Source: RI-153 sp963752935
GTDB lineage: Bacteria > Chloroflexota > Anaerolineae > Caldilineales > Caldilineaceae
Assembly: GCA_963752935.1 (NCBI GenBank)
Contig: CAVWAL010000008.1
Coordinates: 868,001 to 932,000 of the forward strand
Direction: 5' to 3'
DNA length: 64,000 bases
Shown here: one piece after another, positions 9,227-18,407 of the stretch
Position numbering within the stretch: position 1 is the stretch's first letter
Layout: every line of letters begins with the position of its first letter
Position numbers and translations under genes: made by a program
The notes under the pieces: model-generated
Databases searched by the model: none
The model's input: only the letters and a program-made list of their open reading frames with translations
Told to the model about the DNA's origin: nothing

Positions 9227-10081
9227 CTAAAAGTGATACTGAATGCCCCAGCTTGCCGATTCCCCTCGACTCAACTCTGCGGCGTAATACGGTTCAAAGG
9301 AGAAAGTGTTACGGTTGCCCCATATGGGCAAGTAAACCGGCGCGTAGTCGGTCTGAGCGCCCACCTCACCCAACAGTGGATGGCTCTGGGTGACGGCCAG
9401 TGCGTTGCCTTCGCGGGTGAAATCGACGGCGAGGAAACAGCCACGCGTCCAATCGTAGTCGGGGCGTTGACAGATCCAGCCGTCGTTGTCCATGAAGTAG
9501 CCGGGGTTCTCGCTGAGGGTGACGGGTATAGAAAAGCGGCAGAGCCGGCCATCCAGCGTGGGGGGGTAGAATGGGTGCGGAAACCAACGGATGGGCAGCG
9601 ACGCCTCGCCCAGGCTTTCGATCTCGGTCCGTGAGTCGAGGCTGCGACCGTTCAAGGTTACATGTCGGGCGAGCCGATAGGACCAGGCGCCAAACTGCTG
9701 CTCGGTACGCATGACAATGGCGTTGGGCTGCACCTCCACTGTCCAGACCAGGAATTCGATTACTTCAGGATTGTGTCGCACGGAAAAAGGCTCGATAGGA
9801 CTGCTGCGCCGAACCCGACCTACGCCGATAATGCCCACCTCACCGCCCAGCGGCGCTTCGCTGTCACCCAGGGGTGTGGCAAACATATCGGGTGCGCCCT
9901 GTCCATCAAAGACATCGGGGTAGGGTTTGGGGTACTGTGGCCCGGCCAGAAGTGGTCCACGCGTTTTGTCGTCGATCTGATAGATATAACCGCCGACACA
10001 ATACCGCGATCCACAGCGCGCCAGATCCAGTTGCGGATCGAGAATAGAGACGGACAACTCGCCATTTTCGAGCAAGTACAT
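9227..10081 (-). CDS. aldose 1-epimerase-like protein (galactose mutarotase fold)
   Basis: The most plausible start is the ATG at 10081 (MYLLENGELSVSILDPQLDLA), giving 284 residues; an in-frame start 40 codons upstream adds a stretch that does not look like protein. The sequence has the beta-rich pattern of mutarotase-fold proteins, with strands such as LARHVTLNGRSLDSRTEIES and IRWFPHPFYPP (possible active-site His) and GYFMDNDGW. No exact family is recognised, so sugar epimerisation or sugar binding is an inference. It may serve the neighbouring carbohydrate genes. Confidence 0.55.
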   Translation of the reverse strand: MYLLENGELSVSILDPQLDLARCGSRYCVGGYIYQIDDKTRGPLLAGPQYPKPYPDVFDGQGAPDMFATPLGDSEAPLGGEVGIIGVGRVRRSSPIEPFSVRHNPEVIEFLVWTVEVQPNAIVMRTEQQFGAWSYRLARHVTLNGRSLDSRTEIESLGEASLPIRWFPHPFYPPTLDGRLCRFSIPVTLSENPGYFMDNDGWICQRPDYDWTRGCFLAVDFTREGNALAVTQSHPLLGEVGAQTDYAPVYLPIWGNRNTFSFEPYYAAELSRGESASWGIQYHF

Positions 10082-10256
10082 GGTCGATTTTCTTTCATGG
10101 AGGTAAGGGTTCAAAGTAGTGGAGAGACACGATATACCAGCGCCTCTGTGGGCATTATAATCGAAATCGCACAAGCGCTCCATCTTCAGGCAAGGCAGCA
10201 AGCAGTTCTTTCTAGCGCCTAAGGGGGCGAATCATCAAATCTAGCAGGAGAAACGC

Positions 10257-11117
10257 GTGGAGAGACCAATTTTAGTCACCGGAGCAACCGGCAACGTAGG
10301 CAGTGAAGTGATCAAGATTCTGCGGGGCCAGGGTGTGTCCCTGCGTGCGGCCGTTACCTCAACGGCGTCGGCACAACGTTTGCCCATGGGTGTGGACTGG
10401 GAGATCTTTGATTTCACCAATCCGGCGACCTATGCCGCCACCTTTGCCAATGTCAAAGCGATCTTTTTGATGAGACCCCCCCACCTTTCTAATATTGAGA
10501 GGGACATGAAGCCGGCCATCGACGCTGCCATCGCAGCGGGCGTGGAGCGCGTCGTCTTTCTTTCGCTGCTCGGTGCAGAGAAAAATACAATTGTGCCCCA
10601 CGCCAAAGTAGAAGCGCTGCTCCGCTCGGCGCCCGTGTCATCCACGCTGCTACGCGCCGGCTTTTTTATGCAGAATCTCAGCACCACCCACCTTGACGAT
10701 ATCCGTGATCACGACGACCTATTCGTCCCTGCGGGGCAAGGAAAGACGGCCTTTATTGATGTGCGCGACATTGCCGCAGTGGCCGCCAAAACGTTGACAG
10801 AAGCCGGCCACGAAGATCGATCCTACGCGCTGACGGGCAGTGCGGCCTACGACTATGCGCAAGTTGCGGGCATGATGAGCGAAGAATTGGGGCGACCGAT
10901 CCGCTATAGCAACCCATCGTTGCCACGCTTCATGTGGCGCATGTGGCGGCGAGGACATCCTCCTGGCTATGTAGCTGTCGTTTCTGCGATCTATACCACC
11001 ACGCGTTTCGGCATGGCGAAAACGATCACAGCCGATACCACTGAGTTACTCAATCGAGATCCAATTCCTCTGCGGCAGTTTATCCGCGACTACGCTCCTG
11101 TGTGGACAAGGAAATAG
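10257..11117 (+). CDS. NmrA-like NAD(P)-binding reductase (atypical SDR)
   Basis: This 286-residue protein opens with the Rossmann motif ILVTGATGNVGSEVI, followed by the NmrA/QOR2-type features PHLSNIERDMKPAIDAAIAAGV and VVFLSLLGAE. It lacks the YxxxK catalytic pair of classical short-chain dehydrogenases. Relatives act as NAD(P)H quinone oxidoreductases or redox-sensing regulators. The start is a GTG preceded by AGGAG at 10246-10250. It stands alone between the mutarotase-like gene (divergent) and the ClC gene (same strand, own promoter). Confidence 0.8.
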   Translation: MERPILVTGATGNVGSEVIKILRGQGVSLRAAVTSTASAQRLPMGVDWEIFDFTNPATYAATFANVKAIFLMRPPHLSNIERDMKPAIDAAIAAGVERVVFLSLLGAEKNTIVPHAKVEALLRSAPVSSTLLRAGFFMQNLSTTHLDDIRDHDDLFVPAGQGKTAFIDVRDIAAVAAKTLTEAGHEDRSYALTGSAAYDYAQVAGMMSEELGRPIRYSNPSLPRFMWRMWRRGHPPGYVAVVSAIYTTTRFGMAKTITADTTELLNRDPIPLRQFIRDYAPVWTRK

Positions 11118-11191
11118 GGTCTGATGTGCGAGGTTTGGGTTCGGCATTGCATAGAGGCTTCTTCTGAATTCACATTGAAGCCGGGAATTGG

Positions 11192-11220
11192 TTGTCAAGT
11201 CCGGACGAGGGGCGTATACT
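11192..11220 (+). promoter_or_regulatory. sigma-70-type promoter of the ClC gene
   Basis: TTGTCA (11192-11197) and TATACT (11215-11220) are separated by exactly 17 bases. Transcription would begin near 11227. That places a possible upstream GTG start at 11188 before the promoter and supports the ATG at 11308 as the true start. Confidence 0.6.
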
Positions 11221-11307
11221 TGGGAATCGTGTCGTCACCCAGAAAATCTATGCATTCGTCCAGTTGCCCACAAAGAAGATCAATTCACAGGAAAGCCTGG
11301 TTTAACC

Positions 11308-13368
11308 ATGCCTGCATTGAAAGTTCCGCGTTTCCTTCGTCTTGAAGAGTATAAACACCTCCAAAATCTGATCAGTTGGCATCCTCCCGAAGAAGTGACA
11401 CTGGTGAGTATTGCCATTGTCGTTGGGCTCGGAACAGGCCTGGGTGCGGTCGCTTTCATCTGGCTACTGACCCAGATCACAGTGTTCACGAACTGGCTAC
11501 AAGCGAACCTGGGTACCGCCATCGGGTTGTTACTGGCAATGACGGTGGCAGGCGTGGTTGTGGGCTTTATGGTGGAAAAGTGGGCCGCCGAAGCGAAAGG
11601 CCATGGCGTGCCCGAAGTGATGGAAGCCGTGGCCATGCGCGGTGGACGCATCCGTCCACGCGTGGCGATTGTCAAGGTGCTGGCCTCCTCGTTGACCATC
11701 GGTACCGGCGGTTCGGCCGGACGTGAAGGTCCGATTGTGCAGGTGGGGTCGGCTTTGGGCTCTTCGATAGGGCAGATGTTCCACTTCTCAAATGAGCGAG
11801 TACGCACGTTGGTGGCATGTGGTGCGGCAGCGGGGATCGCAGCGACGTTCAATGCGCCCATCGCGGGTTCGGTTTTTGCGCTCGAAGTGATCCTGGGCAC
11901 CTTTACGGTTCGGTACTTCGGCGTGGTCATTATGAGCGCCGTCTCGGCCAGCGTCGTCAGTCATGCCTTTTTAGGAGATCGCCCTGCCTTCACTGTGCCC
12001 GCCTATCCGCTGACGCACCTGGCCGAACTGCCCATCTATTTGCTGCTTGGGGTGCTGGCCGCCTTCGTGGCCGTCCTCTTCATCCGCGTGCTCTACCGAA
12101 CCGAAGGCTTTTTCGACGGTTGGAAGGCGCCTCAACCACTCAAAGCCGCCATCGGTATGGCGCTGACTGCCGTCGTGGCGCTGCTGTCTCCTGAGATGCA
12201 GGTATTAGGGCCTGGGCTGCACCTGATCGGTGAGACCATTGCCGAGAACTTCGCCATCCCCTTGCAGACGATGGCACTGCTGCTGATCCTCAAAATGCTG
12301 GCGACAACCTTCACGCTGGGTTCGGGGAATTCGGGCGGTGTCTTTGCACCGAGCCTCTACATGGGCGCCGTCCTCGGCGGAATTGTGGGGAGCGTAGGGC
12401 ACAGTCTCTGGCCCGCAGTAGTGGTGAACCCTGGCGCCTATGCTATCGTCGGCATGGCCGCCGTCTTCTCCGCCGCCGCGCGCGCACCGATGACGTCGAT
12501 CCTGATCGTTTTTGAAATGTCGAACGATTACAAGCTGATCTTGCCATTGATGCTGGCAACGGGGCTTTCCACGTTGCTGGCCGAACACCTTTTCGCGTCC
12601 TCGATCTACACCCTCAAACTCAAGTTGAAAGGAATCACCCTGCAGGGTGGTCGCGATATCGATGTCCTACAGGGTGTGATGGTAAGCGAGGTGATGGCCC
12701 AAAACGTGAGCACGGTGCCTATGCAGATGACCTTGCCGGAGCTTTCGGATGTCTTCAGCACAACGCGCCGGCATGGGCTCTTGATCCTGAACGACGAGGG
12801 GAATCTGTGGGGTATTGTCACTGTCACCGATCTGGATCGGGCTGTGGTCGGCAAGCTGCCGCGCAGCACTACCGTAGCCGAAATCGGCATTCCTCACGAC
12901 CGGTTGACGGTGGCCTACCCGGATGAGACGGCAGGTGAGGCGTTGTCGCGCATGGGTGTGCGCGGCTACGGACGGCTGCCCGTGGTGGATCGAGCAAAGC
13001 CCGACCAACTCTTGGGCATCATCCGCCGCACAGACATTATCCGCGCCTACAACATCGCGCTGGCACGCCGCGCCGAACTGCAACACCGAGCGCAGCGTGT
13101 GCAACAGCGCAATATCGACGGCACCGAATTCATCGATGTCAGCCTCGCCAACGAAGACAGCGCCGTGGGCAAGTCGATCCTTGAACTGGCCCCCCACCTG
13201 CCCAAAGACGCCATCTTCGTCTCCATTCGGCGTAATGATAAGGTGTTGATTCCCCATGGCGACACCATCCTCAGAGAGGGAGATCGCATCACCGCCTTCG
13301 TCCGCTCAGAGGACACGGAGACCTACTTGCACTATCTGAAACAGGGCGAAGAGACTGTTGTTCAGTAG
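11308..13368 (+). CDS. ClC-family chloride channel/transporter with CBS pair and RCK-C (TrkA-C) domain
   Basis: This 686-residue membrane protein has the ClC core (about residues 30-430), with GHGVPEVMEA in place of the GSGIP anion loop, GREGPIVQ carrying the gating glutamate, and GSGNSGGVFAPSLYMG. Two CBS domains follow (VMVSEVMAQNVSTVP onward), then a TrkA-C/RCK-C domain (FIDVSLANEDSAVGKS to the end), an arrangement known in regulated bacterial ClC proteins. In FALEVIL the second Glu of the E. coli EE pair (the internal proton glutamate, E203) is Val, as in ClC channels. Anion conductance without tight proton exchange is therefore possible. The start follows the promoter at 11192-11220. Confidence 0.9.
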   Translation: MPALKVPRFLRLEEYKHLQNLISWHPPEEVTLVSIAIVVGLGTGLGAVAFIWLLTQITVFTNWLQANLGTAIGLLLAMTVAGVVVGFMVEKWAAEAKGHGVPEVMEAVAMRGGRIRPRVAIVKVLASSLTIGTGGSAGREGPIVQVGSALGSSIGQMFHFSNERVRTLVACGAAAGIAATFNAPIAGSVFALEVILGTFTVRYFGVVIMSAVSASVVSHAFLGDRPAFTVPAYPLTHLAELPIYLLLGVLAAFVAVLFIRVLYRTEGFFDGWKAPQPLKAAIGMALTAVVALLSPEMQVLGPGLHLIGETIAENFAIPLQTMALLLILKMLATTFTLGSGNSGGVFAPSLYMGAVLGGIVGSVGHSLWPAVVVNPGAYAIVGMAAVFSAAARAPMTSILIVFEMSNDYKLILPLMLATGLSTLLAEHLFASSIYTLKLKLKGITLQGGRDIDVLQGVMVSEVMAQNVSTVPMQMTLPELSDVFSTTRRHGLLILNDEGNLWGIVTVTDLDRAVVGKLPRSTTVAEIGIPHDRLTVAYPDETAGEALSRMGVRGYGRLPVVDRAKPDQLLGIIRRTDIIRAYNIALARRAELQHRAQRVQQRNIDGTEFIDVSLANEDSAVGKSILELAPHLPKDAIFVSIRRNDKVLIPHGDTILREGDRITAFVRSEDTETYLHYLKQGEETVVQ

Positions 13369-13388
13369 AGGAAGACGGGTGTTAGCGC

Positions 13389-14411
13389 CTAATCCCACAC
13401 CTTCTCCCAACGCCGGGTCTCAGCGGAGCGGTAGATGGCGAGGGCAGTGCGTAGCTCGCCCAGAGAATACTCAGGTGTGGCTTGCAGCGGGGACCCATCT
13501 AGCACGGCGTGGGTGAAGTCGCTGAGTTCGTAGCCGAAGGCAGCGTCTCGCCCGGCTTTTTTGTGGGTGAGGAGCACTTCGCCGTCGGGGTGCGCCTGGT
13601 TGTAACGCAGCAGACGACCGTCATTTCCCTTTTCGACGATCAGTTCACCCTCGCTGCCGGTGACACGGAATTCCGCGCCGGGGCCAATGAACGACCCGGC
13701 GCGGAATGCGTCGAAGTTGGCCACGATCCCTGACTGAAAGCGCAGTAGTGCGTGGGCCATGGATTCACCTTCCATCTCGGCCATGGGGTAGCCTATCTCT
13801 GCCACCACTTCTTCGATTTCCCCCAGCCACATGCGCAGCGGCCGGATCCAATGCGAGCCGCCGTCGATACAGATGCCGCCGCCGGTGATGGCCTTGTCGT
13901 AGCGCCATGGTCTTGCGCCCCACACATGATCGCGCGAGCCGCCAAAGAAAGAACGAACGGTGATAACGTCGCCGATTGCGCCTTCCTGAATCAGTTGTTG
14001 GACTTTCAGCGACTCGGGCCAGTATTGGGATTGTTCCGCGATCATGAAGACGGTACCCGCGGCCCTGGCCGCGGCCATGATCTCTTCGCAACCGGCCAAA
14101 GTCGTCGCCATCGGCTTTTCAAGGAGAACGTGCTTGCCTGCCGCAAATGCGAGCGTCGCCGCACGTTCATGGAGATTGTGCGGCAGCATGAGATCGACGG
14201 CGTCAAAGTCTCCTTCTTCCAGGGCGCTCTCCAGCGATGAAAACGGCTCTCCTCCCGTCTGTTCTGCCATCTGCGCCGCCCGCATCGGATCGGCGTCAAC
14301 CGTGGCCGTCACCTTCAAACGCGGTGCGTGCGCCTGTATGCCGCGCCAATGGGAGCGGGCAATGTTGCCGCAACCCACCAGCGCGATCTTGAGCTTTCTA
14401 TCGTCGGCCAT
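13389..14411 (-). CDS. Gfo/Idh/MocA-family oxidoreductase
   Basis: From the ATG at 14411 this is a 340-residue protein with an N-terminal Rossmann fold (KIALVGCGNIARSHWRGI), the family motif LLEKPMATTLAGCEE with the catalytic Lys, and GGGICIDGGSHWIRPLRMWLG containing the second conserved His. Such enzymes oxidise or reduce sugars and cyclitols with NAD(P). An upstream in-frame start (14666) would overlap the isomerase gene heavily and is rejected. It is the last gene of the minus-strand sugar cluster, 13 bases after the isomerase. Confidence 0.88.
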   Translation of the reverse strand: MADDRKLKIALVGCGNIARSHWRGIQAHAPRLKVTATVDADPMRAAQMAEQTGGEPFSSLESALEEGDFDAVDLMLPHNLHERAATLAFAAGKHVLLEKPMATTLAGCEEIMAAARAAGTVFMIAEQSQYWPESLKVQQLIQEGAIGDVITVRSFFGGSRDHVWGARPWRYDKAITGGGICIDGGSHWIRPLRMWLGEIEEVVAEIGYPMAEMEGESMAHALLRFQSGIVANFDAFRAGSFIGPGAEFRVTGSEGELIVEKGNDGRLLRYNQAHPDGEVLLTHKKAGRDAAFGYELSDFTHAVLDGSPLQATPEYSLGELRTALAIYRSAETRRWEKVWD

Positions 14412-14424
14412 CGCTCTATTCTCT

Positions 14425-15252
14425 CTATTCGGCGTAAACTTTTGCGCGTAAGTCCTGAAGATAGGCCAGGGTCTTGTCAGTTTCCACGCCAAACCGCAGA
14501 GGACCAGCATCCGAGCTGACCCAGGCGCAGGCACAAGAGACCGCTCCTGGATACTCGATGTCGCGCAGGATACGGAAGAGACGAAGATAGATATCGGTGC
14601 GCTCACCGATCCCAGGCTGGCCGCCGCCTTCGGCAATATGCACATGCGAACAAAATTCAGGCGCAAGCATGATGTCTTCGAGCGGTTGATCCAATTTGAT
14701 AAAGTAGTTGAGGTCGGCCATTACCTTGACTGAGGGGCGATTGACCTCTTTGGCAAACTCGATGCCCTGAAGATAGCGCGGCCACAGAGTGGTGAGATCT
14801 GATAGCGGCTCCAACGCCACCGTCATCCCCAGGGGTTCGGCGTGGTCCGCCAGCAGGTGGCTGAACTGGATCCCCTGATCCATGGCCTGGGTGCGCGAAA
14901 ATCCTTCGGGCACAGCAAAGAAGCCCCCGTAGATGCCCACTGTTTCCACACCGAGGTCGGCCAGACGACGGAACGCCCGTTTTGTCCAGAATTCCAATTG
15001 TTCCCAATCCACATCAGGGCCAACAGCTTTGAGCCCCCAAAATTGCAGGAAGTGACTGGAGACACGCGTCGGTGGCAGATCCCAGGCCACGATCTGTGCC
15101 TTCTTGGCCGCCCAGTTGGCGTCGCTTTCAAAAGGGATCAGTTGGATCGCCACCGGGACTTCGGTGATGTCCCAGCCGCTCCCGATCTCGGCAGGCGGCC
15201 GAATGTCTGGTTTGTCGCCGAAGAGGATGCAAAGTTTAAACGGGGCTGTCAT
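14425..15252 (-). CDS. TIM-barrel sugar phosphate isomerase/epimerase-like protein
   Basis: This 275-residue protein resembles the AP-endonuclease-2/xylose-isomerase-like family. It has GVETVGIYGGFF, VALEPLSDLTTLWP with a metal-binding Glu, VMADLNYFIKL with an Asp ligand, and SHVHIAEGGGQPGIGE with a His ligand. The family isomerises or epimerises keto-sugars, often beside Gfo/Idh dehydrogenases as here. AAAGGA precedes the ATG. It lies 49 bases after the fused permease gene on the same strand. Confidence 0.8.
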   Translation of the reverse strand: MTAPFKLCILFGDKPDIRPPAEIGSGWDITEVPVAIQLIPFESDANWAAKKAQIVAWDLPPTRVSSHFLQFWGLKAVGPDVDWEQLEFWTKRAFRRLADLGVETVGIYGGFFAVPEGFSRTQAMDQGIQFSHLLADHAEPLGMTVALEPLSDLTTLWPRYLQGIEFAKEVNRPSVKVMADLNYFIKLDQPLEDIMLAPEFCSHVHIAEGGGQPGIGERTDIYLRLFRILRDIEYPGAVSCACAWVSSDAGPLRFGVETDKTLAYLQDLRAKVYAE

Positions 15253-15301
15253 GAAAATTCCTTTGTGAGTGATTTGTCGTGATCAGAGGCGCCGCCGGTT
15301 T

Positions 15302-17221
15302 CTAGCCCTTGACACTGCCTGCGGTAAGGCCGGCTACCATAAAGCGTTGGCCCCACATATAGAAGATGACCACAGGTATGGAGATGATCAACGACGCCGC
15401 CATGAGCATGCCCCAGGGGTAGATATCGCCGTAGATGGTGGTCGCCAACCCAACGGGCAAGGTCATCAGGCGTTCGCTGGAGATAAAGACGAAGGCGAAG
15501 AGATACTCCTTCCAGGCGGCGGTGAACGAGAAGAGCGTTACCGCCAGGAGTGCAGGCGTGGTCAGCGGCAAGGTGATGCGGATAAAGGCACCCAACCGCG
15601 TAGCGCCGTCGACCATCGCCGCATGTTCCAGCTCTTCGGGGATGGCATGGTAATAGCCCATGAGCAGCCAGGTGGCAAAAGGAATCATCGTCGTCGGGTA
15701 GGTCAGGATCAGCGCCCAGCGCGTGTTGATGACACCCAGGTCGGCCAGAATCTGGTACAGCGGGATAAACATCAACGATCCCGGCAGCAGATACGTGATC
15801 AGCAAGAGCGTCTGCATCGTCTGCGCGCCAAAGAATTTCAGACGCGCCAGCGCATAGGCGCCTAAGGCCGCCACAACCACGGCCAACACGGTGGTGGAAA
15901 CCGCCACAATGGCAGAGTTGCTAAACCAGACCCAGAACGGTTGCTCGTAGAACAGTGTACTGTACTGTTCGGTCGTCCACGGTGCCGGCCAGAAGGTGCC
16001 CACTCTCTGGCTGATCTGGAGATCTCCTTTAAACGAAGTAATCACGATCCAATAGAAGGGGAAGAGCACAAACATCAACACCAGGAGCAGGCCAATGCCG
16101 CGCAAGACATCCGAAAACAGCGCCTCGCGCTTACGGCTCTTTACTCCTTTTGGCAGCAGGCCGCTAACCAGGCGGATAATCAACATGACCGGCCAGACGA
16201 TGAGATTGCTCAGGCTGCTGATCACCCAACCGATGCCGTCGATCACCCGGTCTTGCCAGGTGACGACATCCATCTCTTCGCGGGCCACATCGCGCCGCAT
16301 GTAACGCGAGAGCAAAAGGATAAAGCCGGCCAGGATGGGCGTGAGGCTAAAGGCGACGGCAGTGCCGGGGCCAAATTGCAGTGATCCAATCGCTTTCTGA
16401 TAGGCCAGAATCGAATAGACTTTGGTGATATTGCCCGGCCCGCCATTGGTCAGCAGCCAGACCGTTTCGAAGCCATTAAATGTCCAGATGGTGGAAAGGA
16501 GTGTGGCCACGGCAATCACATAGCGCAGACTGGGCAGAGTGATGTTCAGAAACTGTTGCCAAACGTTTGCACCGTCGATCTCGGCGGCTTCGTACATCTC
16601 TTTGTCGATGCTGGCAAGACCGGCCAAAATGTTGACCGTGAAGAAGGGAATACCCGCCCATACATTGACCGCGATCACGGCGGCCATGGCGGTGGCCGGT
16701 TCGGCCAACCATGCTACCGACCGATCGATGAGCCCCAATGACTGCAAGATCGGGTTGAGGCCACCAAACATGGGATCATAGATCGATTTCCACGTCAGCG
16801 CCTGCACCACCGAAGGCACAATCCAGGGCAAGAGAATTAGGCCGGTCAACAGGTTGCGGAAACGCTTCTGACTGTGTAATAGAAGCGCGACACACATGCC
16901 CAAAATCAACTTGACTGAAATTGAACCCGCCGTGTAGTAGACGGTGGCGATCACCGATTGACGGTAGAAGGGATCGGCGTAGAGGCGTACGTAGTTGTCA
17001 AAACCGACAAAGACGTGCTCGCGCGTGGCCAGATTATGAATTGTCATGCTCGTGTAGAACGCCTTGATGAAGGGCCAGGCGATGAACAACGTCATCAACA
17101 GGACAATCGGTGCAATAAAGATGAAGGCAATCTGCCAATCCCGCCCCAAGACACGGCGTAGGGTCGGTTGAGGAAGCGCCATTTGCTTAGGCGCAGATAG
17201 GGGAGCGGGTTGTTGTGCCAT
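15302..17221 (-). CDS. fused sugar ABC transporter permease (MalF-like plus MalG-like in one chain)
   Basis: This single 639-residue frame contains two complete CUT1 permease units. The N-terminal half (about residues 25-320) is MalF/UgpA-like with the EAA loop motif EAAEIDGANVWQQFLNITLP. The C-terminal half (about 370-639) is MalG/UgpE-like with EHAAMVDGATRLGAFIRITL. A linker with two extra hydrophobic stretches joins them. These subunits are normally separate genes. Together with the solute-binding lipoprotein upstream it would import a sugar or oligosaccharide. No ATPase gene is in the window, so a shared MsmX-type ATPase is likely. AAAGG precedes the ATG; the upstream aldo/keto reductase gene is 14 bases away. 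Confidence 0.9.
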   Translation of the reverse strand: MAQQPAPLSAPKQMALPQPTLRRVLGRDWQIAFIFIAPIVLLMTLFIAWPFIKAFYTSMTIHNLATREHVFVGFDNYVRLYADPFYRQSVIATVYYTAGSISVKLILGMCVALLLHSQKRFRNLLTGLILLPWIVPSVVQALTWKSIYDPMFGGLNPILQSLGLIDRSVAWLAEPATAMAAVIAVNVWAGIPFFTVNILAGLASIDKEMYEAAEIDGANVWQQFLNITLPSLRYVIAVATLLSTIWTFNGFETVWLLTNGGPGNITKVYSILAYQKAIGSLQFGPGTAVAFSLTPILAGFILLLSRYMRRDVAREEMDVVTWQDRVIDGIGWVISSLSNLIVWPVMLIIRLVSGLLPKGVKSRKREALFSDVLRGIGLLLVLMFVLFPFYWIVITSFKGDLQISQRVGTFWPAPWTTEQYSTLFYEQPFWVWFSNSAIVAVSTTVLAVVVAALGAYALARLKFFGAQTMQTLLLITYLLPGSLMFIPLYQILADLGVINTRWALILTYPTTMIPFATWLLMGYYHAIPEELEHAAMVDGATRLGAFIRITLPLTTPALLAVTLFSFTAAWKEYLFAFVFISSERLMTLPVGLATTIYGDIYPWGMLMAASLIISIPVVIFYMWGQRFMVAGLTAGSVKG

Positions 17222-17235
17222 TGTGCGCTGCCTTT

Positions 17236-18231
17236 CTACTCCTGCAGTAAGTTCAAATTGCGACGCAATCGCGAGAAGTTGTATTTCAAACCGGGGAAGC
17301 GTTGCAAGCCTTCCTCTTTCGGTTCAGTATCGAAGAGATAGGTCACCTGATCGTAGTCTTGATCGCTCAGATCATAGTCGAACGATTCCAGCGCTTCTTC
17401 CAACTGGGGCAGCGAGCTGACGCCGATGATGGGCGCAGTGACGGCCCGCGCATGACGCACCCAGGCAATCGCCAGAGTAGTGGGGGAGATCCCGCGCGCC
17501 TCGGCAAAGGCGATAAAGCGATCCACACTCTCGCCATACTGGCTGAGCCAGGTGATGATCTGGGCACTGGTCTGGCCGCGCGTGTTGTTGGGCAGTGGTT
17601 TTCCCCAGCGATACTTGCCCGTGAGTAGACCCTGCACCAACGAACGGTAGGCTGTAATGGCGATGTTTTCGGCCACCGCCTGGGGAAAGATCTCCACCTC
17701 GACGCCGCGCTCGATGATGTTATAGGCGATCTGGTTGTTGATCAGGCGCGCCCATCCATTGGCGGCGGCCACAGCGTTGTGATGCGCTAGCAGCCAGGCG
17801 GGAAAGTTACAGCAGCCGACATAGCGCGTCTTGCCCGCCTCCACCACGTCGTTCAGTGCGCCCATGATCTCCGTCGGGTTCATTCCTTCAACCGGCCAGT
17901 GGATCAAGTACAGATCCACGTAATCGGTCTGCATCCGCTGCAAGCTCTCGTCGAGGCTCGAAAGAATGCTCTCTCGATCCACCCCTTTGTTGACCTTGGT
18001 CGTGACAAAGAGCTTTTGGCGCCGTCCGCCCTGCATGATACGCCCCAAAATCTCCTCAGTCAGCCCGTCGCCGTAGCCGGCGGCGGTGTCGATGAAGTTG
18101 ACACCGCGCTCGATGGCAAGGCCCAAAATGCGGTCGGCCTCGGCCTCATCACAGCGCCCGCCAAACATCATTGTCCCCAGATTCAATTCCGACAGTTGTT
18201 CGCCGGTGGATGCAAACGTTGTGTATTTCAT
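17236..18231 (-). CDS. aldo/keto reductase
   Basis: This 331-residue TIM-barrel oxidoreductase has the full catalytic tetrad: Asp48 and Tyr53 in FIDTAAGYGDG, Lys79 in TTKVNK and His111 in LIHWP. It would interconvert a sugar aldehyde or lactol and the corresponding alcohol or lactone with NAD(P)H. It lies directly upstream of the fused permease gene. Its ribosome site is unusual: AAAGGAG lies 34 bases before the ATG, with a perfect 9-bp hairpin between (separate entry). Confidence 0.9.
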   Translation of the reverse strand: MKYTTFASTGEQLSELNLGTMMFGGRCDEAEADRILGLAIERGVNFIDTAAGYGDGLTEEILGRIMQGGRRQKLFVTTKVNKGVDRESILSSLDESLQRMQTDYVDLYLIHWPVEGMNPTEIMGALNDVVEAGKTRYVGCCNFPAWLLAHHNAVAAANGWARLINNQIAYNIIERGVEVEIFPQAVAENIAITAYRSLVQGLLTGKYRWGKPLPNNTRGQTSAQIITWLSQYGESVDRFIAFAEARGISPTTLAIAWVRHARAVTAPIIGVSSLPQLEEALESFDYDLSDQDYDQVTYLFDTEPKEEGLQRFPGLKYNFSRLRRNLNLLQE

Positions 18232-18272
18232 ACGCAGGCGACGCCCGCCAAGATTGGGCGTCGCACTCCTTT
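18229..18272 (-). promoter_or_regulatory. ribosome site separated from its start codon by a hairpin
   Basis: On the minus strand AAAGGAG (18272-18266) is followed by one T, then by a stem with 9-bp perfect arms (18264-18256 and 18246-18238) and a 9-base loop, then CTGCGT and the ATG at 18231. Unfolded, the spacing is far too long. With the hairpin folded the effective spacing is 7 bases, which is optimal. Translation of the aldo/keto reductase may depend on this fold. Confidence 0.6.
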
Positions 18273-18407
18273 CTGTGCTAAGTGGGAAGTCAACGTCAGT
18301 AGGATGGAGATTGGAGATTAGAGATCAACTTGCTCGTACCCATCGCCTAACCTGGCAATCCTCACCCTACTGATCCTCATCTTACTGACATTGAGTGTTC
18401 AGGAACG

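Noticed and set aside
11188..11307. N-terminal extension of the ClC protein from a GTG at 11188
   Set aside because: It would start upstream of the -10 box at 11215-11220 and its 40 residues do not look like protein.
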